DNA from: DASTBU01 sp035711845
Lineage (GTDB): Bacteria; Acidobacteriota; Vicinamibacteria; Vicinamibacterales; 2-12-FULL-66-21
Reading direction: 5' to 3'
Length of the DNA stretch: 64,000 bases
Assembly (NCBI GenBank): GCA_035711845.1
Contig: DASTBU010000081.1
Coordinates: 12,944 to 76,943, forward strand
The notes under the pieces were generated by a model that worked only from the letters and a program-made list of their open reading frames with translations, made no database searches and had not been told where the DNA came from. Each line of letters starts with the position of its first letter. The stretch's first letter is position 1. The translations under genes and the position numbers were made by a program. This document shows positions 25,344 to 33,938 of this stretch, piece after piece.

Positions 25344-26072
25344 CTACCTGAACCAGCCGCGTCGCAGAGGCTTCAGCTCGCCGGTCGCGGGCTGTAGTCT
25401 CAGCGTCCGGTGGGCGACGCGCACGTCGAACGATTCATCCTGAGAGATCACGAGCGTCGTGAGGCCGCGGCCCTCGAGGGCGCGCGCGATGTCTTCCCCA
25501 AGTGGCCCGCGCGCCTTCTCCTCGACGCCGGCTGTCGGATGTTCCAGGAGCAGGAGCGCCGGATCGAGCGCGAGCGCCCGCGCGAAGTGCAGCCGGGCGC
25601 GCACGTCGTGGGGAGCCTCGCCCGCCAGCGTCCTCAACCAGTCCGGCATTCGCCTCCCGGCGCCCGCGGAAATTCCACATTCAAGAGCGAGTGTCTCCAC
25701 TCGCGCCGCGATGCCCGGCGGGACCGGCTCGATCTCCAGCGTAAACGGCATCGCGAGATTCTGTTCAATCGTCGCCCCTTCCATCAGCACGGCGCGCGGG
25801 CTGACGATGCCGTATTTGTCGAGGGAGGCAAGCCACTCCTCGCCGTTGGAAATTGCGGCTGTCGATCGTCCGAAGACGCGAACTTCGCCCTCGTCCGGCA
25901 GTGCGGCACCGGTGATCAGGTTGATCAGCACCTCGGCGCCGCCGGCATCGATCCCGCTGATCGCGACCCGTTCGCCCCGGCCGATGGACAGCGACGCTAT
26001 CCGGAGCGGCCGCAGCGCCTGATAGTTCCGCGTGACTCGCGCGATCTGCACGACGGGGGATTCAGAAGCCAT
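25344..26072 (-). CDS. Degenerate (catalytically dead) ABC-type ATP-binding domain protein
   Basis: The 242-aa protein follows the ABC ATPase fold from end to end, but every catalytic motif is altered. The P-loop reads 'GIDAGGAEVL' (40-49), with Ala and Glu where the Lys-Ser/Thr pair should be. The signature is 'LAGEAPH' (149-155). Walker B is 'LLLLEHPTAG', with Glu and His for Asp-Glu, and the switch His is Gln211. ATP hydrolysis is not expected. Because the reading frame and hydrophobic core are intact, it looks like a selected pseudo-ATPase rather than a decayed gene. It converges with sodC (8 bp) and follows the PHP-domain gene by 25 bp on the same strand. Confidence 0.75.
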   Translation of the reverse strand: MASESPVVQIARVTRNYQALRPLRIASLSIGRGERVAISGIDAGGAEVLINLITGAALPDEGEVRVFGRSTAAISNGEEWLASLDKYGIVSPRAVLMEGATIEQNLAMPFTLEIEPVPPGIAARVETLALECGISAGAGRRMPDWLRTLAGEAPHDVRARLHFARALALDPALLLLEHPTAGVEEKARGPLGEDIARALEGRGLTTLVISQDESFDVRVAHRTLRLQPATGELKPLRRGWFR

Positions 26073-26097
26073 GGGCTGAGCGCATCGGATCGCATTT

Positions 26098-26940
26098 TCA
26101 GGAAGCGGGGCGACCCTCCCTGGCCGCGCATGCTTCCAGTGCGGCAAAATCCTCAGGCGGCAGGGCGACCAGTCCGAGGCCGCCGATGTGCTGCGAAGGG
26201 TCCCCGTGAAAGTCGGAGCCGCCGGACACCGCGAGGCCCAGATCGCGCGCCACGCGCCGGTACCTGGATTCGGTTTCCGCGTCGTGATCGCTGTGGCGCG
26301 CCTCGATGGCAGTCAGGCCGCTGCTGGCAAACCGCGCGATCTCCTGGTCGATGCCCGTCAACCCCGGGTGCGCCATCGACGTGATGCCGCCCGCACCGGC
26401 AACGATCTCGACCACACCGGCGACGCTCGGTCCGCGCCGCGGAACGAACGCCGGCCGGCCCATGCCCAGCAGCCGATCGAAGGCATCACGTCGATCCGCC
26501 GCATGTCCGGCCTCTACGAGCGCATCGGCAACTTGTGGCCGGCCTATACTTCGACCGCGGTGACGACGAGCGTACGCCGTGATCTGCTGGACATCCACGC
26601 CGAGCCCCAGCGATCGCAGGTGCTCGCCTATCTGCTGGATACGCCTCAGCCGATCTTCCCGCTGCGTTTCGAGGAACCGGCGCAGTGTCTCGTTGCCCGC
26701 CTCGAAGAAGTACCCCAGCACGTGGACGTCCCTCCCTTGTTCGACGGCGGTGATCTCGATGCCGCTGACGAGCCGAATGCCGGCACAATCGGCCGCACCG
26801 CGAGCCTCGTCGAGACCCGCCGTCGTGTCGTGATCGGTCACACTGATCGTCGTCAGGCCCGCGGAGACTGCGAGGGTGACGAGCTCGGTTGGCGTGAGAC
26901 GTCCGTCCGATGCCGTGGTATGGAGGTGCAGATCGATCAA
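26098..26940 (-). CDS. PHP-domain phosphoesterase
   Basis: The 280-aa protein begins with the metal-binding PHP signature 'LHLHTTASDGRLTPTELV'. Further motifs are 'ISVTDHDTTAGLDEA', 'GIEITA', 'HPGL' and 'SGGSDFHGD', giving the His/Asp/Glu set of a trinuclear site. Relatives include 5'-3' RNA/DNA exonuclease-like RNase AM/TrpH and 3',5'-nucleotide phosphatases. The start is likely the TTG at 26940, because the signature starts immediately after it and AGGAG lies about 12 nt upstream. The longer ATG frame from 27123 adds 61 residues without similarity. Confidence 0.82.
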   Translation of the reverse strand: MIDLHLHTTASDGRLTPTELVTLAVSAGLTTISVTDHDTTAGLDEARGAADCAGIRLVSGIEITAVEQGRDVHVLGYFFEAGNETLRRFLETQREDRLRRIQQIGEHLRSLGLGVDVQQITAYARRHRGRSIGRPQVADALVEAGHAADRRDAFDRLLGMGRPAFVPRRGPSVAGVVEIVAGAGGITSMAHPGLTGIDQEIARFASSGLTAIEARHSDHDAETESRYRRVARDLGLAVSGGSDFHGDPSQHIGGLGLVALPPEDFAALEACAAREGRPAS

Positions 26941-27156
26941 CGTCCGGCCTGGTCTCCTGTCACCAGTGATTTGTCTTGGCTGAATCGCAACGCAGATGGG
27001 CTGCGCGGGTGGGTGCACGGCGGCCGCCTCCGCTTGGCCTGTCGATCGTGGCCAAGCTTCGGCGAGCTCGGCGAGGGCTCGGCGCCCGCTGCCGTGCGAC
27101 GGGACCCGCGCGGGTGCCCACATCGGTTCCGACTCAGCCGGTACGCGCCACCGGCG

Positions 27157-28128
27157 CTAAGCGGTCGCGGCCTGGCGCGGCTTGCGACGGCCCCGGCGCC
27201 GCCGCTGGCGGTCGACGAGCGCACGGTATTCGCGGATGAGCAGGTCGAGGTGTGCGCGCTCCTCGTCGGCGAACTCGAGGAAGATCTGCTTGCCCTCCGA
27301 GTCCTCGAAACGCTCGCCATAGCGCTTGAAGAAGCGATGCGACGCGCGCTCGCAGCGGATCCCGATCATCAGCGCCTGGCGATCGTTGACGCCTTTGGTC
27401 AGCTGGTCGGCGCCGGCCGCGAACAACCCGTTGGCGGCACCCTTGAAGAAGAGGAACGTCGGACGGGACTCGAGCTGAGGATCGGACTGCAGAAGCCGCC
27501 GGTATCGTGCTTCGAGCGTGCCCAGGTGCTCGTTCTCTTCGGCGGCAAGCTTCTCGAACACGCGCCGGCCGCGTGGGTCCCTCGTGATCTTCGACGCGCG
27601 CGAGTAGAACTCCAGCCCGCTGCGTTCGGTGGCGATCGCGATCCGCAGCGCATCGCGTGCGAAGAGCTGTTCCGTCGTGCCGTCTTCTGCGGCGGCGGGC
27701 CGACCCGTGCGGCAGGCCTCGCAAGTTCCGTGGATCTGGAGCACGCTCTGCCGCGGCGCAAAGTTGCGCGCCGCCGCCACTTCCTCGAGCAGCGCCTCGA
27801 TGTCGGAGCTCAAGAACTCGAAGGAGCGATTGCAGCTCTTGCAGATGAGGTGAAAATGTCGCGGATGCCGATAGGAGTGCTCGAAGCGAAAACGCCCTTC
27901 GCCGAAGTCCACTTTGCGTGCGATGCCCGCGTCCACCATCCACTGCAGCGTGCGATAGATGGTGGCGCGGCTGATGCGCTGATCCTCACGGCGGATCAAA
28001 TCGACGAGATCGTCTGCCGTGAGGTGCCCCTCCTGGCGGAGAAACACGTTGACGATGAAATCGCGTTTGCTCGACCTTTTGCTGCCGGCCGGCCGCAGGC
28101 TCTCGAGGTAAGCAGACGTAGAGTCCAT
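27157..28128 (-). CDS. Fur-family regulator fused to a ferritin/rubrerythrin-like di-iron domain
   Basis: The 323-aa protein joins two domains. Residues 18-142 are a Fur repressor: winged helix with 'SRATIYRTLQWMVDAGIA', His-rich 'HPRHFHLICKSC', and two CxxC zinc sites at 96/99 and 136/139. Residues 150-305 form a four-helix ferritin-like domain with a complete di-iron set: Glu168, Glu198-x-x-His201, Glu260, Glu290-x-x-His293. The last 15 residues are Arg-rich. Fur regulators sense iron or peroxide and are usually 130-160 aa; the added domain suggests oxidation of a di-iron site may tune DNA binding, or a linked storage or oxidase activity. It ends 217 bp before the PHP gene, and the IscA/ErpA-type gene lies 36 bp upstream on the same strand. 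Confidence 0.88.
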   Translation of the reverse strand: MDSTSAYLESLRPAGSKRSSKRDFIVNVFLRQEGHLTADDLVDLIRREDQRISRATIYRTLQWMVDAGIARKVDFGEGRFRFEHSYRHPRHFHLICKSCNRSFEFLSSDIEALLEEVAAARNFAPRQSVLQIHGTCEACRTGRPAAAEDGTTEQLFARDALRIAIATERSGLEFYSRASKITRDPRGRRVFEKLAAEENEHLGTLEARYRRLLQSDPQLESRPTFLFFKGAANGLFAAGADQLTKGVNDRQALMIGIRCERASHRFFKRYGERFEDSEGKQIFLEFADEERAHLDLLIREYRALVDRQRRRRGRRKPRQAATA

Positions 28129-28164
28129 CGTCTCTGTTCAGGGGTGCCTCGACCCCGGAGATTG

Positions 28165-28494
28165 CTAGACGCTGAAGGACGAGCCGCAGCCGCAGGTCGA
28201 CTTGGCGTTGGGGTTCTTGATCGTGAAACCACCGCCGGTGATGTTGTCGATGAAATCGACCTCGGCGCCGGTCAGATACCGGGCGCTGATCGGGTCCACC
28301 AGCAGCTTGACGCCGTTCGATTCGATCACGGCATCGGTCGTGGCGTCGCCTTCGCCCTCGTCAATCATCAAGCCGTACTGGAACCCCGAGCATCCGCCCC
28401 CCTGGACGAACACGCGCAGCCCGGCGTTGACTTTGTTTTCCTCGGCCAGCAGCTCGTTGATCTTCGACGCTGCAGACGGTGTCACGTTGATCAT
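28165..28494 (-). CDS. erpA: Iron-sulfur carrier protein (ErpA/IscA/HesB family)
   Basis: The 109-aa A-type carrier has the three conserved cysteines: 'GGGCSGFQYGL' (about 33-43) and the C-terminal 'CGCGSSF' (about 101-107). These proteins accept Fe-S clusters from scaffolds and deliver them to apo-enzymes. GAGGAG precedes the ATG at 28494. It is encoded just upstream of the Fur-ferritin gene (36 bp gap), so the two are probably cotranscribed and iron-linked. ErpA rather than IscA is a guess because no isc genes are adjacent. Confidence 0.9.
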   Translation of the reverse strand: MINVTPSAASKINELLAEENKVNAGLRVFVQGGGCSGFQYGLMIDEGEGDATTDAVIESNGVKLLVDPISARYLTGAEVDFIDNITGGGFTIKNPNAKSTCGCGSSFSV

Positions 28495-28530
28495 CTGTTA
28501 TCTCCTCGCCCGACGAGCGGGTGCAAATCG

Positions 28531-28560
28531 ATTATAACGGGCGCGATGCGGGCGCGGCAA
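28531..28560 (-). promoter_or_regulatory. Sigma70-type promoter for erpA and the Fur-ferritin gene
   Basis: On the minus strand TTGCCG (28560-28555), an 18-bp spacer and TATAAT (28536-28531) precede the ATG at 28494 by about 37 nt. No obvious Fur box is visible around it. Confidence 0.55.
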
Positions 28561-28871
28561 CCGCCGGGCGCGGTCACGCGGTCCGCCGCCATGCTGTAAC
28601 AAACTGACCCTACTTGACTTAGACGCCACAAGCGGGGGACTTGTCTCTGGCAGGCTCGCGGCAACATACTGAAGCGCGACGGCGGAAACGCCCCTGTGTG
28701 TGGCCGGCCAGCCCTGCAGGACCTCAGGAAGGTCCATCGTTCGTAGGCCGGACGGCGGGGTGATCGACCGCCAAGGCCCGCGCTGGACGATCGAAGAAAT
28801 GCCCGGGCAGCATCGCGATGGTGAATGACGGACCCTGAACCGGGCGCGACGTCCCGGACGCGACACCCCAC
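28561..28871. other. Intergenic region without recognisable features
   Basis: Between the erpA promoter and pgi there is no frame with family similarity, no tRNA-like fold and no repeat found elsewhere in the window. Only short GC-rich hairpins occur. Confidence 0.4.
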
Positions 28872-30545
28872 ATGCCGACGACCACTTTTGCTCCTGCCAC
28901 CGATCTTGCCGACCGACTGCTCGCTGATCGCGCCGTGTCGCGCATCTGGGCGCGCGATATCTCGGTCTGGGGCGCCGCACCGGGAAGCGCCGAGGCACGA
29001 TCCATCAGCACCCGCCTGGGATGGCTCGACGTCGGGAGAACCATGGCCTCCGAGATCGAGCGCGTCGCACGCCTCGCGCACGAAGCGAGGCAGGAGCGCG
29101 TGCAGGCTGTCTATCTGCTCGGCATGGGCGGCAGCAGTCTCTGTGCCGAAGTGCTGCGGTCCGTGTTCGGTGTAGCCGAAGGACATCCCGAGCTCGTCGT
29201 GCTCGACACGACGGACGAACTGACGATCACGACGGCGGCCGCGCGCATGGATCCGGCCCGGACGTGGTTCATCGTCGCCAGCAAGAGCGGTGGCACCGTC
29301 GAAGTGGCTTCGCTCGAACGCTACTTCCGCGCGCGGGTCTCGACGGCGGTGAGAACGCCGCCGGGGCGCCAGTTCGTCGCGATCACCGACCCGGGCACCT
29401 CGCTCCAGCAGCTCGCGACCACCCAGGGTTATCGGGAGGTCTTCCTGAATCCAGCCGACATCGGCGGCCGGTTCTCGGCGTTGTCGCTGTTCGGTCTCGT
29501 CCCGGCCGCACTGATCGGCTCAGCGCCGGACGAACTGCTCGCGGCCGGAAGGGCCATGGCCGAAGGCTGCCGGCAGGAGAATCATGCGAATGCCGGCCTC
29601 GAGCTCGGCGCGTTCATCGGCGCCGCAGCGCTGAGCGGCAGGGACAAGCTCACGCTCGTCCTTCCACCCTCGTTGTCGGCGCTCGGGCTGTGGATCGAGC
29701 AGCTGATTGCCGAGAGCACCGGCAAACACGGAAAGGGTGCGCTTCCTGTCGTCGACGAAACGCTGGGCCGCCCCGACGAGTATGGGAGCGATCGGGTGTT
29801 CGTCGCGATGGCCACCGACCGCGACGAGCCTGATTCGCGCAGGCTCGACGCCCTCGAGGACGCAGGCTTCCCTGTCCTGAAGCTCTCCACGCGGATCGAC
29901 GCGCTCGGATCGGAGTTCTTCCGCTGGGAGTTCGCGACCGCGGTCGCGGGGGCGGCGCTGGCCATCAACCCGTTCGACGAGCCGAACGTCTCGGAGGCAA
30001 AGGAGAAGACGAAGGCTCTGCTCGTGGCCTTCCGGAGTCAGGGACGGTTGCCGGAGCCCGCGTTCACAGCCGCTTCCAGCGATCTCGGGGTTTGGACCCC
30101 GGCGTTTGCGGGCGCTTCACCCGAAGCGCTGATCAAGGGGGCGCTGGCCTCGCTGTCGGCGGGCGACTACGTCGCCTTCCTCTCGTACCTCCCGGGGCTC
30201 GCTGCCGTCGAGGCGGCGATTGGCAACATCAGACAAGCCCTCCGGGCCAGATACCAGGTGGCGAGCACGTTCGGCGTGGGCCCTCGATATCTGCACTCGA
30301 CGGGCCAGTATCACAAGGGGGGCCCCAACACGGCACTCGCCTTCGTGCTCACCAGCGACGATACGACCAGCACTGACATCCCTGACGCGGGGTATTCGTT
30401 TTCGGTACTGAAGCGCGCCCAGGCTCTCGGCGACACAGAAGCGCTCACGGCGCACGGCCGCCGGGTCGTCAGGCTGCACCTGAAAGGCATCGTCGAGGAC
30501 GCGGGCGCGGCGCTCGAACGAGCATTCACGGAGGCGCTCAGCTGA
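28872..30545 (+). CDS. pgi: Glucose-6-phosphate isomerase (transaldolase-PGI-type)
   Basis: The 557-aa enzyme interconverts glucose-6-phosphate and fructose-6-phosphate. It has two SIS folds: the first with 'YLLGMGGSSLCAEVL' (76-90) and 'IVASKSGGTVEVASL' (about 135), the second with 'LIAESTGKHGKGALPVVDE'. The C-terminal 'LHSTGQYHKGGPNTALAF' holds the catalytic Lys-Gly-Gly region. This form resembles the isomerase half of bifunctional transaldolase-PGI proteins more than E. coli Pgi, but no transaldolase domain precedes it. It could lie downstream of a separate tal gene elsewhere. The start is the ATG at 28872. Confidence 0.85.
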   Translation: MPTTTFAPATDLADRLLADRAVSRIWARDISVWGAAPGSAEARSISTRLGWLDVGRTMASEIERVARLAHEARQERVQAVYLLGMGGSSLCAEVLRSVFGVAEGHPELVVLDTTDELTITTAAARMDPARTWFIVASKSGGTVEVASLERYFRARVSTAVRTPPGRQFVAITDPGTSLQQLATTQGYREVFLNPADIGGRFSALSLFGLVPAALIGSAPDELLAAGRAMAEGCRQENHANAGLELGAFIGAAALSGRDKLTLVLPPSLSALGLWIEQLIAESTGKHGKGALPVVDETLGRPDEYGSDRVFVAMATDRDEPDSRRLDALEDAGFPVLKLSTRIDALGSEFFRWEFATAVAGAALAINPFDEPNVSEAKEKTKALLVAFRSQGRLPEPAFTAASSDLGVWTPAFAGASPEALIKGALASLSAGDYVAFLSYLPGLAAVEAAIGNIRQALRARYQVASTFGVGPRYLHSTGQYHKGGPNTALAFVLTSDDTTSTDIPDAGYSFSVLKRAQALGDTEALTAHGRRVVRLHLKGIVEDAGAALERAFTEALS

Positions 30546-30560
30546 GCTGGGCGGGAGTCC

Positions 30561-30674
30561 ATGAAGTGGACGTTTCAACGCGAGGCACAGTGGATGATGT
30601 GGCTGGCAATGATTCCAGCGCTGGTCATCCTCTGGACGCTGCTCTGGCCGTGGCTTCTTCGAGCGTTGAGGTAG
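30561..30674 (+). CDS. Small single-helix membrane protein
   Basis: A 37-codon frame follows pgi by 15 bp. It encodes a short charged N-terminus 'MKWTFQREAQW' and one strongly hydrophobic helix (about 12-32), ending in a basic 'RALR'. GGGAG precedes its ATG. No family is recognised; coding status rests on the ribosome site, spacing and hydrophobic pattern. Confidence 0.5.
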   Translation: MKWTFQREAQWMMWLAMIPALVILWTLLWPWLLRALR

Positions 30675-30684
30675 ATTCCCCGAA

Positions 30685-32214
30685 TCAGCGCCGCAACGTC
30701 TCGAGCACTGCTCCGGACTTCTCCTCCACCTCCTGGTGCAAGCTGTTGCCGTGCGCGTCCATCGTGACAATCGCCGGAAAGTCGCGGACCTGAAGATGCC
30801 ACATGGCCTCCGGGGTCCCGAACTCCGTCAGTGACACGCCTTCGACGCGCTCGATGCAGCCCGCGTAGAACTGTGCCGCGCCTCCAATCGCATTGAGGTA
30901 CACGGCTCCTGATTTGTTCAGACCGGCAAGGGTCTTCGCGCCCATGCCACCTTTGCCGATCACGACGCGCACTCCATATCGCTCGATGATGTCGGCCTGA
31001 TACGGTTCCTCGCGGATGCTCGTCGTCGGCCCAGCCGCCGTGATCCGCCAGCCCTCACCCTCCTTCACCGCCACCGGGCCGCAGTGATACAGCACGGATC
31101 CATTCAGGTCCACTGGCGGAGTGTGTTTCATCAGGTACGCGTGCACGGCGTCGCGGCCGGTAAAGACGCGGCCGGACACCAGCACCACGTCGCCGACCTT
31201 CAGCGCGCGGACCTGGTCGTCGGAAACGGGCGCGTGTAGCGGGATTTCGCGGCCCGTGCGAGGGAATCCCGCCGCGACCGCTTCAGGCGCGAGCATGGGC
31301 CGCGACGGCGTGCTGCCGTTCCTGTAGAGCCACGATCGGATCGTTCCGGTCGTGGAATCCAGCCGGATGCCCAGCCGCCGGAACGCCCAGCAGTCGTACG
31401 CCACCGACACGAAGAAGCTGGCGGGCAACCGGTTCAGCGCGCCGATCTTGCAGCCGATGAGCGACGTGGCGCCTCCGAAGCCCATCGGGCCCACGGTGAG
31501 ACGGTTCGCTTCCTCCATGATCGATGTTTCGAGCCCAGCGAGCCGTGGATCCGGATTCACGTCGTCCAATGTGCGGAACAACTGCTCTTTCGCGTGGAGG
31601 TACCCCGACGTCCGGTCACCTCCAATGCAGACGCCAACCGCGCCCGGGCTGCAGCCCTTTCCCTGTGCCTTCCAGACGGCGTGCAGCACGGCCTTGCGGA
31701 CGCCCTCCAGCGATCGATCCGCACGACCGAGGTGATCGAGCTCGGACGGCAGCGCGTACTGGGCGTTCGTGTTCTCGCAGCCGCCGCCTTTCAGGATGAG
31801 TTTCACCTCGATATCGGGTTCCTCCCATTGCTCGAAATGGATGATCGGCGTGCCTGGCCCGAGGTTGTTGCCCGAGTTTTCACCGGTGATCGAATCGACC
31901 GAGTTGGGCCGCAATTTTCCTCGCCGCGTCGCCTCGGCAACCGCCTCGCGAATCTTCGTCCGCATCCAGATCTGGTTGGCGCCGACCGGGACCTTGACCT
32001 CGAACGTCGGCATCCCGGTGTCCTGACAGATGGGTCCGTCGCACGAAGCGGCCTGGTCGATGTTCTGCGCGATCACGTTCAGGGCCTGGCCTCCGCGGCT
32101 GTCCGGCGCCTCGGCGTCGAGTGCCCCCCCCATCGCCGCACGCACATCCGGGGGCAGATCGGTCGAGGTTCGGGTGATCAGTGCAACCAGGCTGTCGAAA
32201 AAGGCAGGAAGCAT
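30685..32214 (-). CDS. fumA: Class I (iron-sulfur) fumarate hydratase
   Basis: The 509-aa enzyme hydrates fumarate to malate in the TCA cycle. The N-terminal domain carries 'CDGPICQDTGMPTFEVKV' with the first cluster Cys, 'KGGGCENTNAQYALPS' with the second and 'GVCIGGDRTSGYLHAKEQL'; the third Cys is likely in 'SLIGCKIG'. The C-terminal beta domain (about 320-500) has 'GRVFTGRDAVHAYLMK' and 'GPTTSIREEPYQADIIERYGV', which is split over the active site. Single-chain length matches FumA/FumB. The ATG at 32214 sits 6 nt after TATACT, so the message may be leaderless. It is divergent from aspA. Confidence 0.93.
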   Translation of the reverse strand: MLPAFFDSLVALITRTSTDLPPDVRAAMGGALDAEAPDSRGGQALNVIAQNIDQAASCDGPICQDTGMPTFEVKVPVGANQIWMRTKIREAVAEATRRGKLRPNSVDSITGENSGNNLGPGTPIIHFEQWEEPDIEVKLILKGGGCENTNAQYALPSELDHLGRADRSLEGVRKAVLHAVWKAQGKGCSPGAVGVCIGGDRTSGYLHAKEQLFRTLDDVNPDPRLAGLETSIMEEANRLTVGPMGFGGATSLIGCKIGALNRLPASFFVSVAYDCWAFRRLGIRLDSTTGTIRSWLYRNGSTPSRPMLAPEAVAAGFPRTGREIPLHAPVSDDQVRALKVGDVVLVSGRVFTGRDAVHAYLMKHTPPVDLNGSVLYHCGPVAVKEGEGWRITAAGPTTSIREEPYQADIIERYGVRVVIGKGGMGAKTLAGLNKSGAVYLNAIGGAAQFYAGCIERVEGVSLTEFGTPEAMWHLQVRDFPAIVTMDAHGNSLHQEVEEKSGAVLETLRR

Positions 32215-32220
32215 ATGGGA

Positions 32221-32228
32221 AGTATAAT
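32221..32228. promoter_or_regulatory. Overlapping divergent -10 elements of fum and aspA
   Basis: AGTATAAT reads TATAAT on the plus strand (32223-32228, toward aspA) and TATACT on the minus strand (32226-32221, toward the fumarase start 6 nt away). The two promoters would compete for the same site. -35 elements are weak on both strands. Confidence 0.45.
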
Positions 32229-32324
32229 CAGATCGCGTGGTCCCGCCGCGGCAGTCACGGCTGAAGCGAACGGCTGCGCTGACCTCCAGACGTAGTGCTT
32301 GCGCACCAGGGACGCACACCCACC

Positions 32325-33938
32325 ATGAAGTACCGCATCGAACGCGACCCGCTCGGCGAAGTCCGCGTCCCGTTCGACGCCTACTACGGCGCTCAGACAA
32401 TGCGGGCGGTCGAGAACTTTCCCATCAGCGGTATGACCGCCCATCCCGAAATGGTGGTCGCCACCCTCCTCGTCAAGAAGGCCGCCGCCGAAGCCAACCG
32501 CGCGCTCGGTCGTCTCTCGGACGATGTGGCGGATGCCATTGTGTCGGCTGCCGACGAGGTGCTGGCGGGAAAGCTGCGCGACCAGTTCGTCGTGGATGTT
32601 TACCAGGCCGGAGCGGGCACGTCGCACAACATGAACGCCAACGAGGTGCTCGCCAATCGTGCAGCCGAGCTCCTTGGTGCGGCGCGCGGTCAGTACTCGG
32701 TGGTGCACCCCAACGATCACGTGAACATGAGCCAGTCGACGAACGACGTGTTCCCGACGGCGACGCGACTGGCGATCCTGTCGATGCAGGCCGAGCTGCT
32801 GACGAGCGCCCACGCGCTGGCGAACGGGCTGCGGTCGAAAAGTCGCGAGTTCGCGCACGTTCTGAAAACCGGGCGCACGCACTTGCAGGATGCCGTGCCA
32901 ATCACGCTCGGGCAGGAGCTCAGCGGCTACGCCGCAAATATCGCGTTGGCGGCGCGCGAGCTCGAGCGAGCCTCGGAGCCTCTGCTCGAATTGAACCTCG
33001 GCGCTACCGCGCTCGGAACCGGGCTGAACGCCGGCGACGACTACACGGAGCTCGCCGTCCGGAACCTCGCGCGATATACAGGCCTGCTCGTGCGGCCGGC
33101 AGAGAACCGGTTCCGGGTCACCCAGAGCATGGGAGACGTCCTCGGCTGGTCGGGCGCGCTTCGCCGCCTGGCAGTCGAAGTGTCGAAAGCCGCCTCCGAT
33201 CTGCGGCTGCTCAGCATGGGGCCCCGTGCGGGCATCGCCGAGATCAGGCTGCCGCCCGTCCAGCCGGGATCCTCGATCATGCCGGGCAAGGTCAATCCAT
33301 CCGTGCCCGAGATGGTCAACCAGGTCTGCTACCAGGTAACCGGCTGCGATCAGACGATCCACTCGGCTGCCGACGCCGGTCAGCTGGAGCTCAACGTGAT
33401 GATGCCGGTCATCGCCTGGAATGCCATCCATGCGAGCCGGATCCTGCGGCAGGCGATGAAGGTCTTTCAAGAGCGATGCATCGCCGGTATCGAGGCCGAC
33501 GAAGAGCGCTGCCGCGAGCTGCTCGATCGCAGTACGGCGGTGGCCACTGCGCTCAGCCCGCACATCGGCTACGCTGTGACGGCCGAGATTGCGAAGCACG
33601 CCGTTCTGACCGGACGTCCGGTGAAGGACATCGCGCGCGAGCGCAAGCTGCTGACCGATCGCGAGCTGGATACGATCCTGTCGGCGGAAGCCATGACCTC
33701 GCCAGGGGTCCCTGGCGGCAGTAGAGAACCCGACGATGATCCAGAAACGACTCTGCGTCCTGGTGATCGCCCTGCTCGGAGCGCAGGGGCTCGCCGCAAG
33801 CCAGCGGCAGCAGCAGCACACAAGGCTGTTCCCGCCGGAAAACCTGGGCCTGCTCGAGGGTCCGGACCGCGACGAGTGGCAGCGGCCCGATCGAATCATG
33901 GACGAGCTGCGGATCGCCGAGGGCAGCGTCGTCGGTGA
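32325..33938 (+). CDS. aspA: Aspartate ammonia-lyase (with readthrough tail)
   Basis: The core of about 465 residues is an aspartase/fumarase-superfamily lyase. 'YYGAQTMRAVENFPISG' near 20, 'SQSTNDVFPTATRLAI' near 140, 'GRTHLQDAVPITLGQE' near 186, and the active-site loop 'GSSIMPGKVNPSVPEMVNQV' near 318. The last motif and 'QLELNVMMPVI' favour aspartase over FumC, although fumarase activity is not excluded. The usual end is near 'AEAMTSPGVPGG'. The frame then continues for about 72 Arg/Pro-rich residues to 33938, overlapping the next gene by 203 bp. A TAG is present one base out of frame at that point, so a frameshift or lost stop is likely. Confidence 0.85.
   Translation: MKYRIERDPLGEVRVPFDAYYGAQTMRAVENFPISGMTAHPEMVVATLLVKKAAAEANRALGRLSDDVADAIVSAADEVLAGKLRDQFVVDVYQAGAGTSHNMNANEVLANRAAELLGAARGQYSVVHPNDHVNMSQSTNDVFPTATRLAILSMQAELLTSAHALANGLRSKSREFAHVLKTGRTHLQDAVPITLGQELSGYAANIALAARELERASEPLLELNLGATALGTGLNAGDDYTELAVRNLARYTGLLVRPAENRFRVTQSMGDVLGWSGALRRLAVEVSKAASDLRLLSMGPRAGIAEIRLPPVQPGSSIMPGKVNPSVPEMVNQVCYQVTGCDQTIHSAADAGQLELNVMMPVIAWNAIHASRILRQAMKVFQERCIAGIEADEERCRELLDRSTAVATALSPHIGYAVTAEIAKHAVLTGRPVKDIARERKLLTDRELDTILSAEAMTSPGVPGGSREPDDDPETTLRPGDRPARSAGARRKPAAAAAHKAVPAGKPGPARGSGPRRVAAARSNHGRAADRRGQRRR

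Noticed and set aside
32325..33710. Class II fumarase (FumC) instead of aspartase
   Set aside because: The active-site loop and the following segment fit aspartase better ('PGKVNPSVPEMVNQV', 'QLELNVMMPVI'), and a class I fumarase is adjacent; fumarase activity is not excluded.
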